From Bubalus kerabau (lineage: Eukaryota; Chordata; Mammalia; Artiodactyla; Bovidae): 64,000 bases of DNA. The notes beneath the pieces are model-generated. The model was not told the origin of the DNA. It saw nothing but the letters and a program-made list of their open reading frames with translations, and did not search any database. How positions within the stretch are numbered: position 1 is the first letter of the stretch; the number at the start of each line of letters is the position of its first letter. The DNA is taken from assembly GCF_029407905.1 (NCBI RefSeq), contig NC_073624.1:114204001-114268000 (forward strand), given 5' to 3'. Positions 34,490 to 44,050 of this stretch are shown piece after piece. Both the position numbers and the translations under genes were made by a program.

Positions 34490-35868
34490 TAAGTACTTTC
34501 TATAAAACATAGAAAATTAGGGAGTCACTATCAAAGAGTGGATGAAGCCATGGGAATTGATCTACTTTCTTTGAGTGCTATGCAAAGTGAAAAGAGGTCA
34601 ACCAGATGTTCGCCAGCTTGTTTGGAGTGATATGCACAAAAGCATCAGTATTCAGTGTCACTGAGCTTAAGTGAAAAAAAAAAAAAGTCTATAAAAAAAG
34701 GGAAAGGATAAACAGCATTATTACAAATGATGTCAAAACAGTATGATCTATGATAAATTTTACTTTTGCACACATGGTACAGATAGGCATCTATATTATG
34801 ACCAAAGCAAAGTGAATTATTAACATATTTTGAAGGGATTATATTTCCTTTATACATAGATATCTTTTATGGCTAATTTCCAGATAAAATTTCCACATTT
34901 CTTTTCTAATGCAGAAAAATACTTATACCATAAAACTACATGTAGAGTAGGAGGAACCTGGTATACTAAAGATTTAAAAGATTTATTTATGCCTAAGGTC
35001 AGATGTAAACAAAAAGAACATTCTCAAAATAATACTTCAGTTTTTCCTAAGTAATCTTTAATTTCTGCCTTCCAATGATTGAGATTACAAAAAAGTTAAA
35101 AGAAATGTTCTCTGTTCTGTCATTAATATCTTCATTAAATTTCTGAAACATCAGCTTATTTCAAACAGACATCAAGGTAATGCCAAGTTGAAGTATACTA
35201 TAAATACAATGAAACAGAGAAATATTTAAATCTTTGAAACATGTCAAGGAATAATGGGAAATTCCTGGCAATACTTCTCAGTAAATTCGAATTTAAGAGT
35301 AAAATACAAATATGAAGCTGATTAATGCAAAAATGGATATAGAATCATAGAAAGTAATGAAAAGATTTGAATAAAATGTGGAATTTAACAATAGAAAATT
35401 TCTCTAAAAATTAGTGCAGTCTTAAATTACAACAGATGAGATTTCGATTATAAGAGTTATAATGGTCACTTCTTGACCATTCCAATTTTAAACATGAATT
35501 GAAATTCTCTCCCAAGAAATATTTATGAGAGCAGATGTCTCTGACATAGGAATAGAAAACACACACTGTAAACATCTCTAAAGTATTTTCAAATGGAACC
35601 TATCAGCTAGCTAATAATTTCACAACTATTCTGTTCCTTCCCTTTCCTAAACATTGGCTTATGTTGAACTGCAACTGCAGGCTTATCTAAAAATAAGTTT
35701 AAAAACTAAAAGAAGAATACTGTTCTTTCTTCCCCAAAGAAATTCACAGTCCAGACTATATTTCCAATTTTTCTTAGTTTTGTTTTTTTTGTTTGTTTGT
35801 TTTTTTTTTACACTTGGATATCCTACTTAAGCCTCAGATTCAGTATACACCAAGCTCAATTCCCTTTC
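34490..35868. other. No feature recognised, T-rich patch at 35777-35810
   Basis: About 1.4 kb of AT-rich DNA. The only local structure is a T/G-rich tract (tttgtttgtttgttttttt) at 35790-35808. Frames here are short and uninformative. Confidence 0.4.
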
Positions 35869-35869
35869 C

Positions 35870-36648
35870 CCAGTTCTGTTTATCTGGCTTCCTTAATGCT
35901 AGTATTGATTCTAGAATTCAGCCACCTTTGACACCTTTCTGTCTTTACCTTCAGTTTCTAATTAGTGACCAAGTCTTACTTGATCTGATTCTGAGGCTCA
36001 TTTCCTTCTCATGCCTTGCACTTATTTAGATTCTCTTTACCATTCCCCCAAAATGCTCTCCTGGTTTCCCAACTTGCCTCATTTGGAATCTCCCCATTCC
36101 AATCTATGCTAGATTTTATTGTCAGAGTAATACTACTGAAGCTCAATTCTGACCATATGTCTTTCATTCACATTTTCCAACAGCTCTCTGTTGAATACTA
36201 AACAAACCTAAATGCCTTTGCTTGATATTCAACATTTCCCAAATTATGTTTTTCCAATTTTATTCCCATTACTTCCTTTTATGCACCTCAGTTCTCAGTT
36301 ACAGCAAAATATTGCTCCTGACGCTTTGATTTATTGCTTCTATGATCTGCTTCTGTCTTGTGCTGCTAATGGCCTTCCTGAAGATCTACCACTATTAATT
36401 CAAAACCCATGGAACCAGCCGAAACCCTATCTCCTTCTGAGAAGGTTTTCCTACTGTCCATCACATTGCTCCCTTATAGAAGTCAACAATCTCTTCTCTG
36501 TATTCCAATAACACTTTTTAAAATTTCTAAATTATACTCATTAGCATTATGTTATCAATTTACAAAAATAAATTTTTTCATTATTTTGTGCACCTATCTC
36601 ACCTATAGTAATGAAAACTCCTTTATGAGAGGGGAATTGTTTCATCCT
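35870..36648 (+). mobile_element. L2 LINE fragment
   Basis: L2 order is readable: 'gacacctttctgtctttacc', 'tctgaccatatgtctttcat', 'tctccttctgagaaggtttt', 'aataacactttttaaaattt' and 'gagaggggaattgtttcatc'. The frames at 35793-36675 follow L2 and are not genes. A short L1 insertion follows at 36665. Confidence 0.65.
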
Positions 36649-36664
36649 TACACAGTGGATTCTT

Positions 36665-36731
36665 TTTTAATTTAAACTTATTTATTTTAATTGGAAGCTA
36701 ATTACTTTACAACATTGCATTGGTTTTGCCA
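36665..36731 (-). mobile_element. Very short L1 insertion with 16-base target duplication
   Basis: Only ~67 bases of L1 3' end in reverse complement, ending 'ttgcattggttttgcca'. It is bounded by the exact repeat tacacagtggattctt at 36649-36664 and 36732-36747. It is an extreme case of 5' truncation. Confidence 0.92.
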
Positions 36732-36747
36732 TACACAGTGGATTCTT

Positions 36748-37404
36748 AATGTTTCCTTATTAAATATAAATTTTACGTATGGGTAAAATTACTTTTCTTC
36801 CCCTCCTTCCTATTTAAATTGGGACTTTATATCACCTCACGCAGCAAAAGTATAGTCATGAAGCAAGAAGCTTCATATTAGCTCTTTTAGGATCTTAGTA
36901 GCATCAAGATTTATGGGAAAAAAAGAAGTATAATTGACATCCCACTTTTGAGGGGAGAGATTCTTAAGAAATGAAATAATACCTCATACTGTCAGAGAAT
37001 GAGTCTTGGAAAACAGTGGTAGGTCAGGAATAATCTGTGTTCACCTGTGAGTTGTTTGATTTTAAATTCTTTCCACTTTACCTACGATGAAATGATCTAT
37101 TTTCTTCTACAAGAGACAATAAATACTGATTTGCAGAGGCTCAAAACAGGTAAACAAATAAAGGCCAGAAGCTTTATAATAGTTTGATAAACTGAAATTA
37201 ATGAATGGAATCATCTTTCAATACTTGAGCAGCATGAGTGAAACAAGAACCTTGAAGGTGGCGTCAAGAACAGAGAAGAGGGAAGCAGCAGAAACAGAAG
37301 AGGGTACCAATGGCTTCCAAGGGTGATTTTAGGAGTTAAAGGATAAGAATTGGAGGTAGGCACAAAGATGCAAATTGCAGTTGAAGAAAAACTTTGAAAA
37401 CTAA
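36748..37404. other. No feature recognised
   Basis: No repeat or gene that I can support between the short L1 and the MIR at 37405. Confidence 0.4.
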
Positions 37405-37562
37405 AGAATACAGATTAAATTCATAGCTTTACCACTTACTGGCTTTGGCTGAAACCAAATAAGATAAATACCTACTATACTACAATGGGAGGAATGATTC
37501 CTATTCCAAAGGTCATTCTGAAGATCAGATTAGATAATTATAGCAATTACACTGTATTGTTT
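37405..37562 (-). mobile_element. MIR SINE, antisense (left part)
   Basis: 'agctttaccacttactggct', 'aggaatgattcctattccaa' and 'gaagatcagattagataatt' follow antisense MIR. The rest, 'gtgcttaattcatcagaagc', lies at 37712-37755 beyond an inserted SINE. Confidence 0.65.
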
Positions 37563-37711
37563 ACTCCCTCAGTCATGTTCAACTCTTTTGCGACCCCATG
37601 GGCTGTGGCTCGCCAGGCTCTTCTGTCCATGGGATTTCTCCCAGGCCAGGATACTGGAGTCAGTTGACCCAGGCAGATTCTTTACTGGTGAGCCACTAGG
37701 GAAGTCCCTAA
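37563..37711 (-). mobile_element. Bov-tA SINE, antisense, inserted in MIR
   Basis: Starts 'tactccctcagtcatgttca' and ends with the tRNA-like head 'gtgagccactagggaagtcc'. A central deletion between 'ggagtcagttgaccc' and 'aggcagattc' has removed the middle of the element. Confidence 0.9.
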
Positions 37712-37795
37712 CAATTATATAATCAGTGCTTAATTCATCAGAAGCTATTATTGTAGGCATCATTATAACATTAATATGGATATAGACCTGGATTG

Positions 37796-38068
37796 CGGAG
37801 AAGGCAATGGCACCTCATTCCAGTACTCTTGCCTGGAAAATCCCATGGATGGAGGAGCCTGGTAGGCTGCAGTCCATGGGGTTGCTTAAGAGTCGGACAT
37901 GACTAGCGACTTCACTTTCACTTTTCACTTTCATGCATTGGAGAAGGAAATGGCAACCCACTCCAGTGTTCTTGCCTGGAGAATCCCAGGGACGGGGGAG
38001 CCTTGTGGGCTGCCGTCTATGGGGTCGCACAGAGTCGGACACGACTGAAGTGACTTAGCAGCAGCAGC
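37796..38068 (+). mobile_element. BOV-A2 SINE, sense member of an inverted pair
   Basis: Both units are present: 'ggagaaggcaatggcacctc', the linker 'cttcactttcacttttcact', and the 3' end 'cgacttagcagcagcag' with minor changes. It is flanked by the exact 12-base duplication agacctggattg (37784-37795 and 38069-38080). A second BOV-A2 in opposite orientation begins about 105 bases downstream. Confidence 0.96.
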
Positions 38069-38080
38069 AGACCTGGATTG

Positions 38081-38172
38081 AGATACTAGTTCTGCACTCA
38101 CTGACTTGTGATTTTAGAGAAATATCCAAACCTCACTTTCATTACCTATACAAGCCTCACTATCATTATCTA
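38081..38172 (-). mobile_element. MIR fragment, antisense (between two BOV-A2)
   Basis: 'tgcactcactgacttgtgat' and 'aacctcactttcattaccta' match antisense MIR. The continuation, 'aaaagattaaacgaaacaat', is at 38437-38490 beyond the next SINE. Confidence 0.6.
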
Positions 38173-38436
38173 TGCTGCTGCTGCTAAGTTGCTTCAGTCG
38201 TGTCCGACTCTGTGCGACGCCATAGATGGCAGCCCACCAGACCCCCCCGTCCCTGGGATTCTCCAGGCAAGAACACTGGAGTGGGTTGCCATTTCCTTCT
38301 CCAATGCATGAAAGTGAAAAGTGAAAGTGAAGTCGCTCAGTCGTGTCCGCCTCTTAGCGACCCCATGGACTGCAGCCTACCAGGCTCCTCTGCCCATGGG
38401 ATTTTCCAGGCAAGAGTACTAGAGTGGGTTGCCATA
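38173..38436 (-). mobile_element. BOV-A2 SINE, antisense member of an inverted pair
   Basis: 'gctgctgctgctaagttgct', the central 'gaaagtgaaaagtgaaagtg' and the right end 'gcaagagtactagagtggg' show a complete reverse-complement copy. It is highly similar to 37796-38068 and faces it. Confidence 0.94.
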
Positions 38437-38490
38437 CAAGGCCTTAAAAAGATTAAACGAAACAATGCATTATTCATAAACTTATCAATT

Positions 38491-40040
38491 GCCCATTGAA
38501 AGTTCGATAAAATTTTCTAGAGTCCCCAAGCTATGTACTGTGAACAATACAAGACCTTCATCAATACATGTAGCAAATTTGGGGGAAAGGAAGAAGGAAA
38601 AGGGATATGAGAGTAATAGTTAATGTCACTAGAGAAGAGAGTTATTGAAGTCATGTTTTTTTATTATTTAATATTCCCCTAAAAAGGGTGAAGCAAGTTT
38701 AACCCAAAGCATGTAAAATTTCTTTTTCAGGTGGCTTTTCCCCCTTTAGAATAAGTAAATGGCATGTTAATATGCTTAACTATTTGTAGCAAATATTTTA
38801 TAAATTAAAAATTATACTTATGATCAGATACATATTTTACTGTGTACCATATATTTAAACTGGACATATTTTACTTCAATAAATTTACTCCCTTATGTAA
38901 AAAGCAAAAAAAAAATGTTGAATTAATAGATGTCAGGCCCCCTCTCCTCTGTGTGAACCAAGGAGAACGTAAACCAACGGGAGACATTCATCTTTTGTTT
39001 TCACAGAAACAGCCTAAGAGAAACATTATCTTCTGATGGAAAGAGGGAGAGGAGGTTTGGGGTTGAAAGTGGGAAGGGGAATCAGTGAAAATTCTGTGAA
39101 CAATCAGACAGGAGTTACTTGGGTTGACCTTATGCTCATTCCACTCTTAGGATCTACAGAGGGTCTACTGCCTCCCGAGGAGAAAGAACGGAAACATCCA
39201 AGGCTGAACCATGGTCTAGAAGCTTCATCCATTGCTGGCAGAAGCAAACCAGATTCATGAGAGTCTTCTACCCTTAGATGAAAGATGGAGGAATAGAGAG
39301 TCTGGGTATATAATGCCACTCATCTCTCATCCAATAAAAAAAAAAACAAAAAAAATTTTTTAACAGTTTCTGATAATGATAGCACAGGATGTTAGTAGCT
39401 AACATTAGAATCAACTTTGACTATATCAGAGTTAGGCTACAGATGATATTCTACAGCATTTTTCTCTGGCCCCCTATTTCTGACTACCATTTATGTTCCT
39501 TTACCTCTGCTATGGCACTGTCCTCCACTCCATTCTTTGACTTTAAAAACGACTGCAACCATAAAATAAAAATCAAAGGCAAACAGTAAAACAATGAAGG
39601 GATATTTACTAAGGTGTCTATAGAACTGTATAAGTCTGGAGGAGATGACTAAGGTTTTTACATCAGAAGGACAAAAACATCTTTAAATGTATTATTATTG
39701 CTTGTCCTTGGGTCACTATGAGATTTAGTGACTCCATGTAACCCATTCCTTTTATCTCTTTCAGGACAAGAGCAAAAACATACAGTCATAAACCCATAAA
39801 TAATGACACTAAGTCCTATTTCCTAATGCGCAGCAATTGAGCTCTCCATTGCCCCTGCTGTCAATGCAGGTCAGGGCTTCCCTTTACATGTCCAAAAATT
39901 CAGCAGAGGCTTTGAAATAACTGCTCTGAAGAGGCTGGTTAACTTCTTAAGGCTTACAAAATGGTTCATCTTTTTTTATCTCGAAGCATCTGAAATAATG
40001 GGTGATTGAAACCAAAGAAGAGATTTTACTTTGTACTTTG
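38491..40040. other. No feature recognised, A/T tract at 39338-39362
   Basis: About 1.5 kb. Frames at 39036-39260 and 39104-39319 lie on opposite strands over the same DNA and show no known domain. An A-rich then T-rich tract at 39338-39362 is low complexity. Confidence 0.4.
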
Positions 40041-40044
40041 TACT

Positions 40045-40215
40045 GACTCTGTAAATATATTAACTAGTTTAATCCCACAATTCTGTAATATTAGCATTAG
40101 CATTATCTCCTTTCTGCAGACAAGGATACTGAAATATAGAAAAATAAAAGGACTTTCCCATTGTTACCTGGCAAGAGAGAGGCAGAATTGTGAAGAAGGC
40201 ATTTTTTAAGTCTGG
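40045..40215 (+). mobile_element. MIR SINE fragment
   Basis: 'aactagtttaatcccacaat', 'gcagacaaggatactgaaat' and 'aaggactttcccattgttac' follow MIR order from 'tttaatcctcacaac' through 'acagatgaggaaactgag' to 'cttgcccaaggtcac'. Confidence 0.6.
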
Positions 40216-40607
40216 ATAGGCTAGATTTTGTTATAGTAAATTAATCAATCAATAAATCAATTCTGAATTTCAGTAACTTGATTAAATAGTTCTTGCCACC
40301 AACTTATCCCCTATGCATAGATATTAAATTGAAATAATTTGGAAACAGCAAATCATATTGAAATGTAAGTCTGTGTGACTGACCTTGATTTTAAGAAACA
40401 CTTATTATATGGAGCCACAATTCCCAAGGATCTGTTTACTTACCTTTTGAAATTACTCTTGAAATTAACCCTCCTATGTAAAAATAGAATGATCCTTTGC
40501 TTTCTCACCCACAGAGTCACTAGAGTATGGCATAGGATTACCATACTGAAGCTAATCTAGTAGAAAAAAAAAAGACTGTACACAGGATTAAAAAACAAAC
40601 AAAAAAC

Positions 40608-40691
40608 CTGCTGGGTTCAAATCTGAGCTCCACCCTTGGCTGGGGATACAGCTTTATGTTAGTTATTGAACTCTTCTATGTTTCCATTGTA
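40608..40691 (-). mobile_element. MIR, antisense (left part)
   Basis: 'gggttcaaatctgagctcca' and 'agttattgaactcttctatg' match antisense MIR ('gggttcaaatcccagctctg'). Continues after the inserted Bov-tA at 40921-41010. Confidence 0.7.
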
Positions 40692-40888
40692 GGGCTTCCC
40701 TCATGGCTCAGACAGTAAAGAATCTGCCTGCAATGCAGGAGACCCGGGTTCAATCCTGGGTCAGGAAGATCCCCTGGAGAAGGGCATGGCAACCCATTCC
40801 AGTATTCTTGCCTCTAGAATCCCATGGACAGAGGAGCCTGGCGGGCTACAGTTCATGGGGTCACAAAAAGTCAGACACAACTGAGTGA

Positions 40889-40892
<4 letters not shown>
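40692..40892 (+). mobile_element. Bov-tA SINE, complete, inserted in MIR
   Basis: The head is 'gggcttccctcatggctcag', with the B-box-like 'gggttcaatcctggg'. The body is well conserved and ends 'cagacacaactgagtgact'. The 3' tail passes directly into a CA array. Confidence 0.94.

Positions 40893-40920
<28 letters not shown>
40889..40920. repeat. CA microsatellite on a SINE tail
   Basis: About 15 CA units starting at the Bov-tA tail 'gactcacacaca'. It appears to have grown from the SINE's simple 3' end. Confidence 0.95.
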
Positions 40921-40923
<3 letters not shown>

Positions 40924-41010
40924 TTCAAATGTATCTACAAAATGAGGCTAATGACACTGCCTCAACAAGATTTTTGGCAAGAATAAACAAATAATATGTC
41001 TAAGTGGGTA
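40921..41010 (-). mobile_element. MIR, antisense (right part)
   Basis: 'atgtatctacaaaatgaggc', 'taatgacactgcctcaac' and 'ggcaagaataaacaaataat' complete the MIR begun at 40608. Confidence 0.65.
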
Positions 41011-41024
41011 GGAAATCGCCTGGG

Positions 41025-41225
41025 TGTGTGCAGTAGTCCTAGGTTCAAATTCTAGCTCGGACATCTAATGTGTATATGGCACGAGGGCAGTTACTAATTT
41101 CCTAATATTTGAAATGGTAATAATAATACCACCATGAATCTCAGAGAGTTATGGGAAGCTTAGAGACAAAATATAGAAAGGTTATTGTTGAACAACAGAC
41201 ATATAGAAGGAACTTAGTATGTGGT
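41025..41225 (-). mobile_element. Second MIR, antisense
   Basis: 'gtcctaggttcaaattctag', 'gggcagttactaatttccta', 'aatggtaataataataccac' and 'ctcagagagttatgggaag' form a second, separate antisense MIR directly after the first. Confidence 0.65.
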
Positions 41226-41329
41226 TGATCTAAATATTTAATATTATCATTTCTTGTATCTGTAGAAGACAAAGTCATGATATTTCTAATCTTTTCTTGA
41301 GGTATTATTAATTACCCTGACTTCAATCA

Positions 41330-41480
41330 GCTTAAACCACAAATGAAATGATCACACATTATTCATCACTTTTAAATCCCTTCACTGACTCATCACTGGA
41401 TTCTGCACATCATTTTAATTTCTATCCCTAACATTTTCATGTATCTGCACAGCAAGCTTGCCAAGCAGCTCTTATTCCTT
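41330..41480 (+). mobile_element. Possible L2 fragment
   Basis: 'aatgatcacacattattcat', 'ttaaatcccttcactgactc' resembles the L2 block 'gatcatgtcac...cttcaatggctcc'. It is weak. A T-tract at 41639-41653 and the rest up to 42170 show nothing further. Confidence 0.4.
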
Positions 41481-42174
41481 CCTATCTAGGTTTCTGGGCA
41501 CAAGAAGACTCAGATCATTAAAGTATAGACTGTGCTAGATGCCATATAGAAAATCGAGAAAACCAGTTCCTGCAATCAGACATCTCAAAATGACTTTGTT
41601 ATATAATATAGAATTGATTGTTCAGGTCCCCCATTAGCTTTTTTTTTTTTTTCTTGCTCAGACACTCAAATGCCCTACTACCATTTTTCTCTCCTTTCAC
41701 ATCTTTCCACAGCTGTCTTAACTGGAAGAGCTCTGGAGCTTAATTAAAACGAGTATCCAGTTTATACAATTTGTCCAGGTGAATAATATGACCTTGCAGT
41801 GATTATTTATTGATGCAAGCATTAAACTTGGGCACTCTCAACTGCAGAGAGCTAAACAACATTTTCCCTTTCAAATACCTTGATAACCTTGTTGAAGGAT
41901 TTAATTGATAGAAGGAGACAAGAACAAAGCAACAAACCTCAGGGTCTTAACTGTTACAACCTAATGAGAAGGAAGAGAGAAACAAAATACTGTCTGCATA
42001 AATCTGTAAGGAATCTTCAGAATATTAGACCTTTTTATTAAAGCATAGAGCTATACTGAATATTGAGATAAAAACTGATTTAACAAAAACATGATATACT
42101 TACATCTTATTTGTGTTGGTCATCATGGTTAGCTGCGTGATTAATGACAGATCATTTTGGCAATGAATACTTTG

Positions 42175-42470
42175 AACTAGGAATTAACTAGCTACAGGGT
42201 TAACAGAAGAGGCTCTGAAAGAGGACTAAAAGATGAGAAGGAATTTTCAGGGAAGGTAGAACAATTTTTCAACCTGAAGGAATATTATGACCAAGGACTC
42301 TAAGGCTGAAATGAGTCTGGAACGGCAAAGAGTCATTTGATTCCCTGAAACCTCTTGTTCCACATTTAAGAATCTTAGGTTTTATCTTAAATGAAATGAC
42401 ACTCAAAGTCATCAGCAGAATGGGATTAAAGGACTGGATATCTCATAGTTTACAATAAACTATGGCTATG
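42175..42470 (-). mobile_element. L2 fragment, antisense
   Basis: 'aaagatgagaaggaattttc', 'gaccaaggactctaaggctg', 'aaatgagtctggaacgg' and 'gtcatcagcagaatgggatt' follow antisense L2. A Bov-tA is inserted at its right edge. Confidence 0.5.
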
Positions 42471-42672
42471 GGGCTTCCCTGGTGGCTTAACGGTAAAGAA
42501 TTTGCTTGTAATGCAGGAGATGCAGGTTCAATCTCTAGATCGAGAAGATCCCATGAAGAAGGGAATGGCAACACATTCCAGTATGCTTGCTTGGGAAGTC
42601 CTATGGACAGAGAGGCTGGCAGGCTACAGTCCATGGGGTTGAAAGAATCGGACATGACTTCGCAACTACAAC
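42471..42672 (+). mobile_element. Bov-tA SINE, complete
   Basis: The head is 'ggggcttccctggtggctta', with the B-box-like 'aggttcaatctctagat'. The body 'ggcaacacattccagtatgc' and the 3' end 'atcggacatgacttcgcaac' follow. Confidence 0.93.
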
Positions 42673-43185
42673 ATGGTTACGAAAGCAAAGTGAGCTCGCT
42701 ATGTAAAAACAACACAAAAATTCACCTTAATCTCAACCTGGTGCATCAGGAAAGGATTATCTGAGACTGTGATGTCAATCCCAAGACCGAAAGGCTGAAG
42801 AAGCTAGGAGAAGAGGTTTGAGGGACATTTCTCATAGAGGGGAAACACATCAGGAACTGGCAAAGGGAGAGTGGGATACGCTATGTCTGTAGTACTAAGG
42901 TGGGCAGTATGTGGGGTAGAGAGTGAAAGCCTGGTGAGAGGCAAGAGATGAAGTGGGTTAGATGAGCAAGGTGTGACCCAAGATGACCATTCACCACCAG
43001 ACGTACTGTTAAGTTTATACAGCATTGATGAGAGCAATGAAGAGAACATCCTCTCTCCTGTCCTCACAGTTTTCTTCCTTTCATGGCCAACACAGGTAAG
43101 AAAGACCACTAAAAGCACACTGGATTTGCTTTTTCAACATAGATTTCTTATTAAACACCTGCTTCATACCAGGCAGCATATCACA
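42673..43185. other. Mostly unassigned, possibly L2
   Basis: The GA-rich stretch 42760-42960 may be more antisense L2 but is too diverged to assign. The two opposing frames at 42804-43118 and 42973-43188 show no known domain. Confidence 0.35.
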
Positions 43186-43189
43186 TGAG

Positions 43190-43416
43190 AAAACAAGCAA
43201 TACTCTCATCCGTATATTCTGTCTGTTCAATTACTTTTTATTAAGGGTCTATCAAGTGATGTGGGACAGGGATACACAAAACAGAACATGAAGATACAGC
43301 CTCTGCTCATAAGAAGCTTGGATGAAGCTGTGGGTCACTATAGAGAGAGGCTTACAGTGCAGAAACAGAGAGCAGGGGCGCCTGAGGGGACTTCTGTCTC
43401 TGTGCACTGTCTATGA
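43190..43416 (-). mobile_element. L2 3' end, antisense
   Basis: 'aacacctgcttcataccagg', 'gatacagcctctgctcataa' and 'gaagcttggatgaagctg' match the complement of the L2 end. It is interrupted by a Bov-tA at 43417, and possible L2 text continues to about 43800. Confidence 0.55.
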
Positions 43417-43627
43417 GGGATTCCCTGGTGCTCAGCGGTAAATAACCCACCCACAATGCAGGAGATGAAGGTTCGATCCCTGGGTCAGGAAGATCCCCTG
43501 GAGGAGGGCATGGCAACCCACTCCAGTATTCTTGCCAGGAGAATCCAGTGGACAGAGGAGCCTGGTGGGCTGCCGTCCATGGGGTCACAAAGAGTCAGAT
43601 ACAACAGAAGTGATTGAGCACCAACAC
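43417..43627 (+). mobile_element. Bov-tA SINE, complete
   Basis: The head is 'gattccctggtgctcagcgg', with the B-box-like 'aggttcgatccctgggt' (a good tRNA-type box). The body 'ggcaacccactccagtattc' and the tail 'gattgagcaccaacac' follow. It lies in antisense L2. Confidence 0.93.
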
Positions 43628-43892
43628 CTGTAGTATCTATGGCAGGGGTCAGTGGGGAGAAAGTATTGTCAAGGGATTTTTCCAGTGATGGACAGGAGAA
43701 CGAGAGAAGCTGTATAAGGACAAAAAGAAAGAAAAAACGTTTGGGAGTGTTCAGGAACTGCCATAAAAGACGTCAACTCTACAATCAACTCTAAGACAAA
43801 CCTGTGAACAAGGGAGAAGAAGTCTCTTGTTCAAAAGATTCCCCCCTGCTTCACAGAGAGAGTCCGATTTATTCCTTTGTTAAATATGAAAG

Positions 43893-44050
43893 TTACATTT
43901 TTTAATTTTAAAAATTATTGAATTGCAGTTGGTATACAATGTTTTAGTGTTTGTTTCTTGTGTATTGCAAAGTGATTCATATATATACATCCAAATAATT
44001 TTTCAGATTATTTTTCATTATAAATTATTGCAAGATATTGAGTATATAAA
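43893..44050 (-). mobile_element. L1 3' end, antisense, 5' truncated
   Basis: A T-rich start is followed by the reverse complement of L1 3' UTR: 'gcagttggtatacaatg', 'gtattgcaaagtgattcata' and 'attgcaagatattgagtata'. Only ~155 bases are present. Confidence 0.8.
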
